A DNA stretch of 64,000 nucleotides from Parvibaculum sp040216885 (GTDB taxonomy: Bacteria; Pseudomonadota; Alphaproteobacteria; Parvibaculales; Parvibaculaceae): NCBI GenBank assembly GCA_040216885.1, contig JAVJOG010000027.1, positions 131,784 through 195,783 on the forward strand. Direction: 5' to 3'. Positions 34,325-42,953 of this stretch are shown piece by piece. Below the pieces are notes generated by a model. It was not told the DNA's origin and searched no databases. It saw only the letters and a program-made list of their open reading frames with translations. Made by a program: the position numbers and the translations under genes. Each line of letters starts with the position of its first letter. Positions within the stretch are counted from its first letter, which is position 1.

Positions 34325-35427
34325 GCCGCACCTTCCTTGCGGCGCATGAAATCGGCGAGCGCGGCAACGACAAGCCGGTTCGCCTCTTCGGTGCCGACCG
34401 AGAGGCGCAGATGGTTGGGCAGACCGTAAGCGGTCATCTGGCGCAGAATAAGACCACGCTGCATCAGAAAGGCGTCGGCATCGGGTGCGCGGCGGTTCGC
34501 CTCGTCCGGGAAGCCGATCAGCAGGAAATTCGCAACGCTCGGTGCAACTTCTAGACCGAGCTTGCCGATCTCGTCCGTCAGCCAGACGATCCAGGTGTCG
34601 TTGTGAGTACGCGCGACATCGACATGGCCCGTGTCGCGCATCGCGGCAACGCCGGCTTTGAGGGCCGGGATCGAGACGTTGAACGGTCCGCGGATGCGGT
34701 TGATCACATCGGCAACATGAGCCGGCGCGTACATCCAGCCGAGCCGGAGCGCGGCGAGCCCATAGATCTTCGAGAAGGTGCGCGTCATCACGACATTTTC
34801 CGACGTCGCGACAAGCTCGATCCCCGCTTCGTAATCGTTGCGGGTCACATATTCGCTATAGGCCGCATCGACCACAAAGAGAATGTCCGGCCGCAATCCG
34901 GCATGGAGACGGCGCATCTCGTCGGCCGGCAGATAGCTGCCGGTCGGATTGTTGGGGTTGGCGAGAAAGACCACCTTCGTCTTCGGCGTCACAGCGGCAA
35001 GGATCGCATCGGCATCGGTGCAAAGGTTCTCCTCCTTCACCTTGATGCAGGTTGCCCCCGCCGCCTTGGTGATGATCGGATAGACAAGAAATCCGTGCTC
35101 GCTCACGATTGCTTCGTCACCCTCGCCCAGATAGGCCTGTGCCAGAAGATGCAGCAGCTCGTCGGAACCGGCGCCACACACAATCCGCTCCGCGTTGAGC
35201 CCGTAACGCGCGGCAATCGCGGCGCGCAATTCGTCGGCGCCACCATCGGGATAAAGCGCCATGCTTTCGGCGGCCGACAGAAAAGCCTCGCGCGCGCGCG
35301 GACTCGCACCCAGCGGCGTCTCGTTCGCCGACAGCTTGAAAACCTTCGTCGCGCCAGTCGCGCCGGCACGGCCGCCGACATAAGGCTCGATATCGAGAAT
35401 GCCCTTCTGGGGCGTCGGGCGTGTCAT
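34321..35427 (-). CDS. hisC: Histidinol-phosphate / aromatic aminotransferase
   Basis: The 368-residue PLP aminotransferase has the PLP-lysine segment TRTFSKIYGLAALRLGW, the LANPNNPTGSYLP loop and FVVDAAYSEY. HisC-type enzymes in alphaproteobacteria often serve both histidinol phosphate and aromatic acids. The position between chorismate mutase and prephenate/arogenate dehydrogenase suggests an aromatic role too. Start at 35427 has a GAGTGAGG site and leaves a 7-base gap after the mutase gene. Confidence 0.92.
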   Translation of the reverse strand: MTRPTPQKGILDIEPYVGGRAGATGATKVFKLSANETPLGASPRAREAFLSAAESMALYPDGGADELRAAIAARYGLNAERIVCGAGSDELLHLLAQAYLGEGDEAIVSEHGFLVYPIITKAAGATCIKVKEENLCTDADAILAAVTPKTKVVFLANPNNPTGSYLPADEMRRLHAGLRPDILFVVDAAYSEYVTRNDYEAGIELVATSENVVMTRTFSKIYGLAALRLGWMYAPAHVADVINRIRGPFNVSIPALKAGVAAMRDTGHVDVARTHNDTWIVWLTDEIGKLGLEVAPSVANFLLIGFPDEANRRAPDADAFLMQRGLILRQMTAYGLPNHLRLSVGTEEANRLVVAALADFMRRKEGAA

Positions 35428-35434
35428 GATCGCC

Positions 35435-36334
35435 TCACTCGCCATCCGCCGCGCGGCGCAGCGGGTTGGCATAGCCGCCGATGACGCGCGCCTCGGCAAC
35501 CCCGCCATCGGACAGTGTGGCAAGCCGCGGATCGTCCCCGCCGACAAATCCGCTGACCGCGAGAAGATTGGCATAGGCCGCCGCGCCGTCGGCGATCCGT
35601 GCCTGACCGATGCGCGCACCTTCGAGGCCGGCGGCCTTCGCCAGCGCCACGGCACGCGCCTCGCTGACGCTCTCGCTCGTCAACAGTACCAACAAGGAGG
35701 TGTCGTCGCCCGTCGCCTCGAAATCCGCTTGTGCCACCACATAGGCGCGCAATTGATCTTCGTCGCGCACTACCTCGATGAAAGGCAGGCGGGCAACGAC
35801 GCGCAAACCGAGTTGGCCATTGGCCGCCAGCGACGTCCACCAGTCGCCGCCCGGATAGCCGCCGGGTTCCGGCAGAATACCGACCGCCGAGCGGTCGTTC
35901 CCGAGCCGCCGCAACATGTCGCGTGCCGTCTCGTGCAGTTCCATGGGGGTCGACGAGCCGTAATAGCTTCGCGCCAGATCCCAGTTGCCGAGCGCGTTGC
36001 CGCCCTCGCCGCCGAAAACCTCGACCCGGAACGGACCCTGGATGCGCGTCATGGCGGCTATGATCTCGCGCCAGAGCCGGAAGACGACACGCAGGGGCAA
36101 GTCGCCCCGATGCCGCGCCGCCAGCCGGCGCAGAACCTCCGCCTCGCGGCCGGGCCGGAATGCTATGAAACTGCCCGCGCCGGCTGCGCTGGCCTCGCGC
36201 GCCTTGGCCTCCGCAACCTCGACGACAAGCTCAGTCCGCTTCATCAGCAGGTCATGAACGGCGTCGTCGATCGCGTCGATCTCCTTGCGGACATCGGCAA
36301 GCGCTTTCTCAGGGCTGGTCGTCTCGGTCGTCAT
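35435..36334 (-). CDS. Chorismate mutase with C-terminal prephenate-dehydratase-like domain
   Basis: A 299-residue protein. Residues 1-100 form an AroQ-type mutase helix bundle (EIDAIDDAVHDLLMKRTELV, FRPGREAEVLRRL, LWREIIAAMT). The remaining 200 residues (VEVFGGEGGNALGNWDLARSYYG, VGILPEPGG) resemble a substrate-binding-type domain seen in alphaproteobacterial mutases, without obvious dehydratase signatures. It converts chorismate to prephenate, feeding hisC and tyrC downstream in the operon. Start at 36334 is chosen over a much longer frame because family length and a GAGAG site agree. Confidence 0.9.
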   Translation of the reverse strand: MTTETTSPEKALADVRKEIDAIDDAVHDLLMKRTELVVEVAEAKAREASAAGAGSFIAFRPGREAEVLRRLAARHRGDLPLRVVFRLWREIIAAMTRIQGPFRVEVFGGEGGNALGNWDLARSYYGSSTPMELHETARDMLRRLGNDRSAVGILPEPGGYPGGDWWTSLAANGQLGLRVVARLPFIEVVRDEDQLRAYVVAQADFEATGDDTSLLVLLTSESVSEARAVALAKAAGLEGARIGQARIADGAAAYANLLAVSGFVGGDDPRLATLSDGGVAEARVIGGYANPLRRAADGE

Positions 36335-36412
36335 GCGCGTCTCTCGGCGGGGAGGCCCCCTCGCGGCGGGCCCCTCTCCCCGGTCCGCAAGAGCGGTATT
36401 CATACGAGCCAA

Positions 36413-36472
36413 ACCCCCCGAAATCAAAGAAAACATTGACATTTTGGGGGGTGCATCCCTAGCTATGCACCC
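36413..36472 (+). promoter_or_regulatory. metX promoter/operator region with overlapping inverted repeats
   Basis: In the divergent gap before metX, TTGACA (36436-36441) and TAGCTA (36460-36465) form a loose promoter with an 18-bp spacer. GGGTGCAT and ATGCACCC (36449-36472) are a palindrome over the -10. A second repeat pairs ACCCCCCGAAAT (36413-36424) with ATTTTGGGGGGT (36441-36452), 11 of 12 matching. The two stems share the G-run, so they exclude each other if transcribed. I could not match the SAM-II riboswitch consensus. An operator for a methionine regulator or an RNA switch are both possible. Confidence 0.4.
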
Positions 36473-36530
36473 TCGCCCGAGGGGGTCCAAGGGGGCTTCC
36501 AGCGGGCAAAAAGACCGGCGCAGGGGCGCG

Positions 36531-37715
36531 ATGAACACGATTGACAGGGCTGGGGACGCAACGCGTCCGGACGACGGCGGCAGGGTCGAGGCGCGGAGCG
36601 CCACCGCGACCTTCGGCGCCGACGAGCCGCTCGCGCTCGATTCCGGCGTCAGCCTGAGCCCCTTCACCGTCGCCTACGAGACCTATGGCACGCTCAATGC
36701 CGACAAGTCGAACGTGATCCTGATTTGCCACGCCCTGACACTCGACCAGTATGCGGCGAGCGCGCATCCGGTCACCGGCAAGGCCGGCTGGTGGCCCTAC
36801 ATGGTCGGTCCGGGACGCCCTATCGACACCGACCGCTTTTTCGTGATCTGCCCGAACGTCGTCGGCGGCTGCATGGGCACGACCGGCCCGCGCGATCCCG
36901 ACCCGGCGACGGGCAAGCCCTACGGCCTCGATTTTCCGGTCATCACCATCGGCGACATGGTGCGCGCCCAGGCGATGTTGCTCGACAAGCTCGGCATCGG
37001 GGAGCTCTTTTGTGTCGTCGGCGGCTCGATGGGTGGAATGCAGGTGCTGCAATGGGCCGCCGCCTACCCCGAGCGCATTTTTTCGGCCATCCCGATCGCG
37101 ACGGCAGCACGCCACTCGGCGCAGAACATCGCCTTCCACGAAGTCGGCCGCCAGGCGATCATGGCCGATCCGGAGTGGAAACAGGGCGCCTATCTGATCG
37201 AAGGCACGACCCCCGCCAAGGGGCTCGCGGTCGCGCGCATGGCCGCGCATATCACCTACCTCTCGGAAACAGCGCTGCACCGCAAGTTCGGCCGCAACCT
37301 CCAGGACCGCGAAACCGTGACTTATGGTTTCGACGCGGACTTTCAGATCGAGTCCTACCTGCGCCATCAGGGTTCGACCTTCGTCGATCGCTTCGACGCC
37401 AACTCCTATCTCTATCTGACGCGGGCGATGGACTATTTCGACCTTGCCGACGATTTCGGCGGCGTTCTGGCAAACGCCTTCCGCAACACCAAGGCAAGAT
37501 TTTGCGTCGTCTCCTTCACCAGCGACTGGCTGTTTCCAACGTCGGACAGTCGCCAGATCGTACATGCACTGAACGCGGTTGCGGCCAATGTGAGCTTTGT
37601 CGAAATCAGGACCGACAAGGGCCATGATGCCTTCCTGCTGGATGAGCCGGAAATGTTCGCAACGTTGCGAGGCTTCGTCGACAGCGCCGCGCGGACACGA
37701 GGGCTCGGCACATGA
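36531..37715 (+). CDS. metX: Homoserine O-acetyltransferase
   Basis: The 394-residue alpha/beta-hydrolase-fold enzyme acetylates homoserine in methionine synthesis. The nucleophile is Ser166 in GGSMGGMQ, with GGCMGTTGPRDP and the acid/base region near TDKGHDAFLL at the C-terminus. Some members of the family are succinyltransferases, which sequence alone does not settle. The ATG at 36531 with AGGGG ahead fits the family N-terminus. It overlaps metW by 4 bases. Confidence 0.95.
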   Translation: MNTIDRAGDATRPDDGGRVEARSATATFGADEPLALDSGVSLSPFTVAYETYGTLNADKSNVILICHALTLDQYAASAHPVTGKAGWWPYMVGPGRPIDTDRFFVICPNVVGGCMGTTGPRDPDPATGKPYGLDFPVITIGDMVRAQAMLLDKLGIGELFCVVGGSMGGMQVLQWAAAYPERIFSAIPIATAARHSAQNIAFHEVGRQAIMADPEWKQGAYLIEGTTPAKGLAVARMAAHITYLSETALHRKFGRNLQDRETVTYGFDADFQIESYLRHQGSTFVDRFDANSYLYLTRAMDYFDLADDFGGVLANAFRNTKARFCVVSFTSDWLFPTSDSRQIVHALNAVAANVSFVEIRTDKGHDAFLLDEPEMFATLRGFVDSAARTRGLGT

Positions 37716-38350
37716 GCCCGGGCAACGGCTATTCGACGGGCCGCGTCGACCTCGACCTGATCGCCCAGATGATCGCACCGGGAAGCCGCGTGCTCGATGT
37801 CGGCTGCGGCGACGGTGAATTGCTGGAACTACTGACACGCAAGAAAAACGTCGACGGGCGCGGCGTCGAACTGAGCCAGGAAGGCGTGAACGCCTGCGTG
37901 GCGCGCGGGCTGTCGGTCGTTCAGGGCGATGCCGACACCGACCTCGCGGACTACCCGGACGACGCCTTCGACTATGTGATCCTGAGCCAGACGATCCAGG
38001 CCACGCGCAATCCGAAGGAAGTGCTGCGCGCGATGAAGCGCATCGGCCGCCATGTCATCGTCTCGTTCCCGAACTTCGGGCATTGGCGCGTCAGACTGCA
38101 ACTTCTTTTCAGCGGCCGCATGCCCGAAACGCCATCGCTCGGATACTCCTGGTACGACACGCCGAACATTCATCTGTGCACGCTGCTCGATTTCACGAGG
38201 CTCTGCGACGATCTGGGACTTGGTATCGAGGATGCGGTGATCGTGACCGGCGATACGACGCGCCGATTGTCGCGGCCGGGCGCCATCGCCAATTTCTTTG
38301 CCGGCGATGCGGTTTTCCTGCTCTCGCGCCACGACGCGCGCGCGCTCTAG
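37712..38350 (+). CDS. metW: Methionine biosynthesis protein MetW
   Basis: A 212-residue methyltransferase-fold protein that partners MetX in many proteobacteria. It has VLDVGCGDGELLELL (SAM-fold motif I), GVELSQEGVNACVARGL, and the conserved FPNFGHWRVRLQLLFSGRMP. It is translationally coupled to metX (ATGA) and overlaps the convergent methyltransferase gene by 4 bases. Confidence 0.95.
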   Translation: MSPGNGYSTGRVDLDLIAQMIAPGSRVLDVGCGDGELLELLTRKKNVDGRGVELSQEGVNACVARGLSVVQGDADTDLADYPDDAFDYVILSQTIQATRNPKEVLRAMKRIGRHVIVSFPNFGHWRVRLQLLFSGRMPETPSLGYSWYDTPNIHLCTLLDFTRLCDDLGLGIEDAVIVTGDTTRRLSRPGAIANFFAGDAVFLLSRHDARAL

Positions 38351-39102
38351 CTCTCGTCGAATGAACTTGCGGAGCGCGCCGGCACCGGAAGCGGCGCGAG
38401 TGCCCGAACGCGCTGCGCAACCTTTTGCGTGACGGGCGAGGGTGTCGCCGCATAAATCTGCTTGGTCGCCTCGACCAGAATGACGCCCGAAAAACGCGGC
38501 CAGAGCATGTGTCCCACGCGCTCCCAGGCTCCTGCCGACCGCAGCAGCGGCCGCCAGTCGAAGGGCGGCGCAAACAAGGCAACCTCCCATCCCGATGGCG
38601 AAAACATGGATTCGCGCAGAAGCTGCGTCAGCTGGCCGCGCGAAAAGGGCTGTCCGTGTCCGAAAGGCGTCGCTTCGCGCCGCGCCCACAAGCCGCGCCG
38701 GTTCGGCACAACGATGATGACCCGCCCGCCAGGCGCCAGCACGCGCCAGATCTGCCGCAACATGACGCGCAGCGCCTCGCTGGCCTCAAGCCCGTGCACG
38801 ACCAGGACACGGTCCATGCTCTCGTCGTCGAGCGGCAACTCGCGTTCGTCGACGAGACCGGTCAGGCATTTTCCTTCCGAGGGCCAATGCAGGACGCCTT
38901 GCCGGGCAGGCATCAGACCGACGACGCGTTGCGCCCTGGCCTTGAAAGGGCCGAGATAAGGCGTCGCAAAGCCAAGGCCGAGCACGTTGAGCCCGGTCAC
39001 ATCCGGCCAGACCGCATGAATGCGGCGGCCGATATGCTGGCGCGCGACGCGACCGAGGCGCCGTCCGTAAAAATCGCGGAGATCGATGACATCCATGGGC
39101 AT
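38347..39102 (-). CDS. Class I SAM-dependent methyltransferase
   Basis: A 251-residue protein with VTGLNVLGLGFATPYLG as the SAM-fold glycine motif, LPLDDESMDRVLVVHGLEA, and APGGRVIIVVPNRRGLWAR. This domain set is common beside gloB in alphaproteobacteria, but the substrate is unknown. Start codons at 39102 and 39096 are equally possible, with weak ribosome sites. Confidence 0.85.
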   Translation of the reverse strand: MPMDVIDLRDFYGRRLGRVARQHIGRRIHAVWPDVTGLNVLGLGFATPYLGPFKARAQRVVGLMPARQGVLHWPSEGKCLTGLVDERELPLDDESMDRVLVVHGLEASEALRVMLRQIWRVLAPGGRVIIVVPNRRGLWARREATPFGHGQPFSRGQLTQLLRESMFSPSGWEVALFAPPFDWRPLLRSAGAWERVGHMLWPRFSGVILVEATKQIYAATPSPVTQKVAQRVRALAPLPVPARSASSFDES

Positions 39103-39247
39103 AGCCCAAGCCTACCAGATTTCGGGCGGTCCCGGCGACGGGTTCACCCCGGCGCCCGATCGCACTAGGTTAAGGGCAATGACGGAACCAGACGTCGAGG
39201 CCGCACATAAATCGACGGTCGATGCAGAACCAATGCGAGGAGGCAAC

Positions 39248-40018
39248 ATGACCGGACTCCAGATTCACCAGATCCCCTGTCTGAGCGACAACTACGGATA
39301 CCTAGTGCATGAGCCGTCCTCCGGCGCCACCGCAACGATCGACACACCCGAGGTCGAACCGATCTTGAAAGCGCTCGCCGACAGAGGCTGGAAACTGACC
39401 CATATTCTGAACACCCATCATCATTTCGACCACGCTGGCGGCAACGCCGCGTTGAAGAAGGAAACCGGTTGCACGGTGATCGGACCGAAAGGCGAAAAGG
39501 ATCTGATCCCCGGCATCGACCGCGCCGTCGGCGAAGGCGACATCGTCGAGCTCGGGGCGGCGAGGGCCCGCGTCATCGACGTGCCGGGCCACACCCGCGG
39601 CCACATCGCCTACAGCTTTGCCGGCGACAGGGTGGCCTTTGTCGGCGACACGCTGTTTGCGCTTGGCTGCGGGCGTCTGTTCGAGGGAACGCCGCAGCAG
39701 ATGTGGACGTCGCTCAACAAGCTGATGGCGTTGCCCGACGACACGACGGTCTATTGCGCGCATGAATATACGCAAGCGAATGCGCGCTTTGCCCTCAGCG
39801 TCGAACCGCAGAACGCAGCGCTTGTCGCTCGTGCGAAGGAAATCGACGAAAAGCGCGCGCGCGGCGAATGGACCGTGCCGACCACCATCGGCCTCGAAAA
39901 GGCGACCAACCCCTTCCTGCGCGCGGCGAGCCCCGATCTGCGCCTGACCGTCGGCATGCAGGGCGCCTCGGATGTCGATGTCTTTGCCGAGACGCGCAAG
40001 CGCAAGGACAATTTCTAA
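39248..40018 (+). CDS. gloB: Hydroxyacylglutathione hydrolase (glyoxalase II)
   Basis: The 256-residue metallo-beta-lactamase-fold enzyme hydrolyses S-lactoylglutathione. The binuclear metal motif THHHFDHAGG, the DVPGHTRGHIAYSF His, the bridging Asp in FVGDTLFALGCGRLFEG, and YCAHEYTQANARFAL are all present. The start MTGLQIHQIPC is chosen for its AGGAGG site, not the longer frame from 39086. Confidence 0.96.
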   Translation: MTGLQIHQIPCLSDNYGYLVHEPSSGATATIDTPEVEPILKALADRGWKLTHILNTHHHFDHAGGNAALKKETGCTVIGPKGEKDLIPGIDRAVGEGDIVELGAARARVIDVPGHTRGHIAYSFAGDRVAFVGDTLFALGCGRLFEGTPQQMWTSLNKLMALPDDTTVYCAHEYTQANARFALSVEPQNAALVARAKEIDEKRARGEWTVPTTIGLEKATNPFLRAASPDLRLTVGMQGASDVDVFAETRKRKDNF

Positions 40019-40019
40019 A

Positions 40020-40457
40020 ATGAAGTTGCAGACGAATTTGACGGCTGACGAGATCGTCTCGCTGCTCGGCCTCGAACCGCATCCCGAAGGCGGATATTTC
40101 GTCGAGACTTTTCGCGACGCAGCCGGCGGCGGCCGTGCCCGTTCGACGGCCATCTACTATCTGTTGAAAGCCGGCCAACGCTCGCATTGGCATCGTGTCG
40201 ACGCCGTCGAAATCTGGCACTGGCATGCGGGCGGGCCCTTGTCGCTCTCGATCAGCGCCGACGGAAAGGCGCAGGAAATGCGGCTACTCGGCCCCGATCT
40301 CGCCGGCGGCCAACGGCCGCAACTGGTGATCCCGGCAGGTCACTGGCAGGCCGCCGAACCGCAAGGTGATTTCACCCTGGTCGGCTGCACCGTCGCACCC
40401 GGTTTCGAGTTTTCGGGCTTTGAAATGGCGGCGCCGGATTGGGCGCCCGGCCGTTAA
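40020..40457 (+). CDS. DUF985 cupin protein
   Basis: A 145-residue cupin beginning MKLQTNLTADEIVSLLGL and containing PHPEGGYFVETFRD, IYYLLKAGQRSHWHRVDAVEIWHWHAG and GCTVAPGFEFSGFEMA. These are hallmarks of DUF985; activity is unknown. It starts just after the gloB stop and is likely co-transcribed. Confidence 0.9.
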   Translation: MKLQTNLTADEIVSLLGLEPHPEGGYFVETFRDAAGGGRARSTAIYYLLKAGQRSHWHRVDAVEIWHWHAGGPLSLSISADGKAQEMRLLGPDLAGGQRPQLVIPAGHWQAAEPQGDFTLVGCTVAPGFEFSGFEMAAPDWAPGR

Positions 40458-40538
40458 CGCTGATCGCTTTTGTGCAGCCTGTGGCCCGTTTGCGCTGGCC
40501 GCCCGCGCGCCCTGCGATAAAATCCGCCGGGGCATGCG

Positions 40539-41471
40539 ATGACGGCAGGCAGGGGCATCGGCGTGGGACGCATTTCGACATTCGCGGGAATTTTGCTTGG
40601 GGCATCACTCGCCGCGACCGCCGCCTATGCAGGCGAAGATACCTGCCCCGGCGATCCCGGCTACCCGGCAGCGACGCGCGTCGCCACCGTGCCGACGGCC
40701 AGCGGGCCGGCCTATGGCAACATGCAGTACCCGCAAACCGTGCCGCTGGGTCCGAAGGAAGTCGCGCTGACCTTCGATGATGGGCCGGACCCCGAAAGCA
40801 CGTTGCGCATTCTCGATACGCTGGACCGTCACTGCATCAAGGCGACCTTCTTCATGGTCGGATACTACGCGGCGAAGCATCCCGAAATCGTGCGCGACGT
40901 CGCCGCGCGCGGCCATGTCATCGGCACCCATACCTGGCTTCACCCGAACAGCTTGCGCCGCTACTCTCTCGCTCAGGCGCAGCGCGAAATCCGCCGCGGC
41001 TTCGAGGCCGTCGAAGCAGCGCTCGCCGATTCGCCCGCGGAAGATCGCCAGCGTCTCGCGCCCTTCTTCCGCTTTCCGGGCCTCAACGACAGCGCCACGC
41101 TCATTCGCTGGCTCGGCGAACGGCATATCGCAACGTTTTCCTGCGAATTCGGCGCCGACGACTGGAAGCCGATCGGCTCGGCCGAAGTCCGCCGCCGCGC
41201 CATCCGCAACATCGCCTCGGTCGGACGCGGTATCCTGATCCTGCACGATACCAAGCCGCGCACCGCCGACATGCTGTCATCCTTCATCGTGACGATGCGC
41301 GAGCAGGGCTACAGCTTTGTTCAGCTCGCGCCGGAGCCGGAAAGCCGCGTCAGCGCCGCCGCCGCTTCGGATGCGCTGATTGGCGCCGTGGAGCCGCTGG
41401 CGGTCGCCGATATTCGGCCAACAACCACTGTCGCGGAACCTTCGCTTGAGCCCGATACGGCGCTTCACTAG
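40539..41471 (+). CDS. Exported polysaccharide deacetylase (NodB homology)
   Basis: A 310-residue protein with a signal peptide (about 1-31) and a NodB domain. Motif 1 is ALTFDDGPDPEST and motif 2 HVIGTHTWLHPN, holding the metal Asp-His-His triad. FFRFPGLNDS and ILHDTKPRTADML are later catalytic motifs. It probably deacetylates a cell-wall or exopolysaccharide N-acetyl sugar in the periplasm. Confidence 0.9.
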   Translation: MTAGRGIGVGRISTFAGILLGASLAATAAYAGEDTCPGDPGYPAATRVATVPTASGPAYGNMQYPQTVPLGPKEVALTFDDGPDPESTLRILDTLDRHCIKATFFMVGYYAAKHPEIVRDVAARGHVIGTHTWLHPNSLRRYSLAQAQREIRRGFEAVEAALADSPAEDRQRLAPFFRFPGLNDSATLIRWLGERHIATFSCEFGADDWKPIGSAEVRRRAIRNIASVGRGILILHDTKPRTADMLSSFIVTMREQGYSFVQLAPEPESRVSAAAASDALIGAVEPLAVADIRPTTTVAEPSLEPDTALH

Positions 41472-41483
41472 GATTTCGAGGTG

Positions 41484-42116
41484 ATGAAAAGAAACACATC
41501 GCAATCGATAACGCGCCGCACGGCGTTGACGCTGACGGCCGGCGCCGGTGCGCTGCTCGCGGCGCCATCGATCCTGCGCGCCGATGCGCCGCACAAGCGG
41601 GCGCTCAACCTGCAGAGTCTCAATTCCGGCGAGAAACTCAACATCGTCTATTGGGCGGATGGCGACTACCTGCCGGACGCAATCAAGCGCGTCGACTGGT
41701 TCATGCGCGATCTGCGCGAGAACAAGGCGGCGCCGACCGATCCGCGCCTGCTCGATCTGCTCCACGACATCGATGCCAACACGCGCTCGAAGAACCCGAT
41801 CTACACCATGTCGGGCTACCGCACCGAACGCACCAACGCCTGGCTCGATGCGCGCGGCAACGGCGTCGACCCCGGCAGCTTCCACATGCGCGGCATGGCG
41901 ATCGACATCACGCAGGATTTTCACGACCCGGAAGAAGTCTACCGCGTGGCGAAAAAACTCGGCCGCGGCGGCGCCGGCTTCTATCCAACGAAAACACCTT
42001 ACGCGCATGTCGATGTCGGGCCCGTCGACGCCTGGGTCTATCCGGCGCCGGGCCGCCCGGGCCGCGACGAGGAATACGACCGGTTGCAGGCCGAGGCCGA
42101 AACGCAAACCGGCTGA
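41484..42116 (+). CDS. DUF882 / peptidase M15-like Tat-exported protein
   Basis: About 210 residues. A twin-arginine-like signal (TRRTALTLTAGAGALLAAP) is followed by the YcbK/DUF882 domain with SGYRTERTNAWLD, SFHMRGMAIDIT and THVDVG-type AHVDVGPVDAW, the zinc ligands of LAS peptidases. Relatives cut peptidoglycan peptides. GTG 41481 directly precedes ATG 41484 in frame. It ends at a bidirectional terminator. Confidence 0.88.
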   Translation: MKRNTSQSITRRTALTLTAGAGALLAAPSILRADAPHKRALNLQSLNSGEKLNIVYWADGDYLPDAIKRVDWFMRDLRENKAAPTDPRLLDLLHDIDANTRSKNPIYTMSGYRTERTNAWLDARGNGVDPGSFHMRGMAIDITQDFHDPEEVYRVAKKLGRGGAGFYPTKTPYAHVDVGPVDAWVYPAPGRPGRDEEYDRLQAEAETQTG

Positions 42117-42121
42117 AAACG

Positions 42122-42151
42122 AAAATGCCCCGGAATCGTCCGGGGCATTTT
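42122..42151. terminator. Bidirectional terminator between the DUF882 gene and phaB
   Basis: A 13-bp stem (AAAATGCCCCGGA with TCCGGGGCATTTT, loop ATCG) carries A-run and T-run, so it serves both convergent genes. Confidence 0.92.
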
Positions 42152-42171
42152 CACCATCACGTCAGACCCGT

Positions 42172-42897
42172 CTATCCCGCAATAAATTGCGCGCCATTGG
42201 CCGTGATCGTCGCGCCGGTGACGAAGCTCGCCTTCTCGTCGGCAAGGAACGTCACGCAATGGGCGATCTCTTCCGCCTTGCCGAGACGGCCGACCGGGAT
42301 CGTGGCGATGATGCCGTCGAGCACCTTCTGCGGTACGGCGGCCACCATGTCGGTGTCGATATAGCCGGGCGCAATGCAATTGACCGTAATGCCCTTCCGC
42401 GCCACTTCCTGCGCCAGCGCCTTGGTGAAACCGATAACGCCGGCCTTGGCCGCTGAATAGTTCGTCTGGCCCATCTGACCCTTCTGGCCGTTGATCGACG
42501 AGATGTTGACGATACGTCCGAAACCGCGATCCCGCATGCCGGCGATCAGCGGCTGGCACATGTTGAACATCGAATCGAGATCGACGCTGATGACTTCCCG
42601 CCATTGTGCCGGCGTCATCTTGTGCAGCATGCCGTCGCGCGTGATGCCGGCATTGTTGACCAGCACGTCGACCGGCCCGAGCACCGCCTCGACCTCGGCA
42701 ATGCCTTTCACGCAAGCCTCGTAGTTGCCGACATTCCATTTGAACGCCTTGATGCCGGTTTCCTTCGTGAAGGCGGCGGCCGCTTCGTCGTTTCCGGCAT
42801 AATTGGCCGCGACCTCATAGCCGGCCGCCTTCAGCGCCAGCGAAATGGCATGACCGATGCCCCGCGTACCGCCCGTGACCAGCGCAACTTTTGTCAT
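42172..42897 (-). CDS. phaB: Acetoacetyl-CoA reductase
   Basis: The 241-residue NADPH-type SDR makes (R)-3-hydroxybutyryl-CoA for polyhydroxybutyrate. It has TGGTRGIGHAI (residues 8-18), NNAG (81-84), and the catalytic Ser133/134, Tyr147 and Lys151 (TNYSAAKAG). It is downstream of phaA on the minus strand; a strong hairpin lies in the 56-bp gap. Confidence 0.96.
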   Translation of the reverse strand: MTKVALVTGGTRGIGHAISLALKAAGYEVAANYAGNDEAAAAFTKETGIKAFKWNVGNYEACVKGIAEVEAVLGPVDVLVNNAGITRDGMLHKMTPAQWREVISVDLDSMFNMCQPLIAGMRDRGFGRIVNISSINGQKGQMGQTNYSAAKAGVIGFTKALAQEVARKGITVNCIAPGYIDTDMVAAVPQKVLDGIIATIPVGRLGKAEEIAHCVTFLADEKASFVTGATITANGAQFIAG

Positions 42898-42934
42898 CGT
42901 TTCAGATCCTTGTCGTCATAACAGATCGAATTAC

Positions 42935-42952
42935 GGCCCGGGCGCCCGGGCC
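42935..42952 (-). repeat. GC-rich hairpin between phaA and phaB
   Basis: GGCCCGGG, two bases, CCCGGGCC form a perfect 8-bp stem just after the phaA stop on the minus strand. No T-run follows, so it may stabilise the upstream phaA message or cause partial attenuation rather than full termination. Confidence 0.5.
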
Positions 42953-42953
42953 C

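Noticed and set aside
36335..36530. SAM-II riboswitch upstream of metX
   Set aside because: I looked for the conserved pseudoknot pieces and could not match them; listed only as an unnamed regulatory region.
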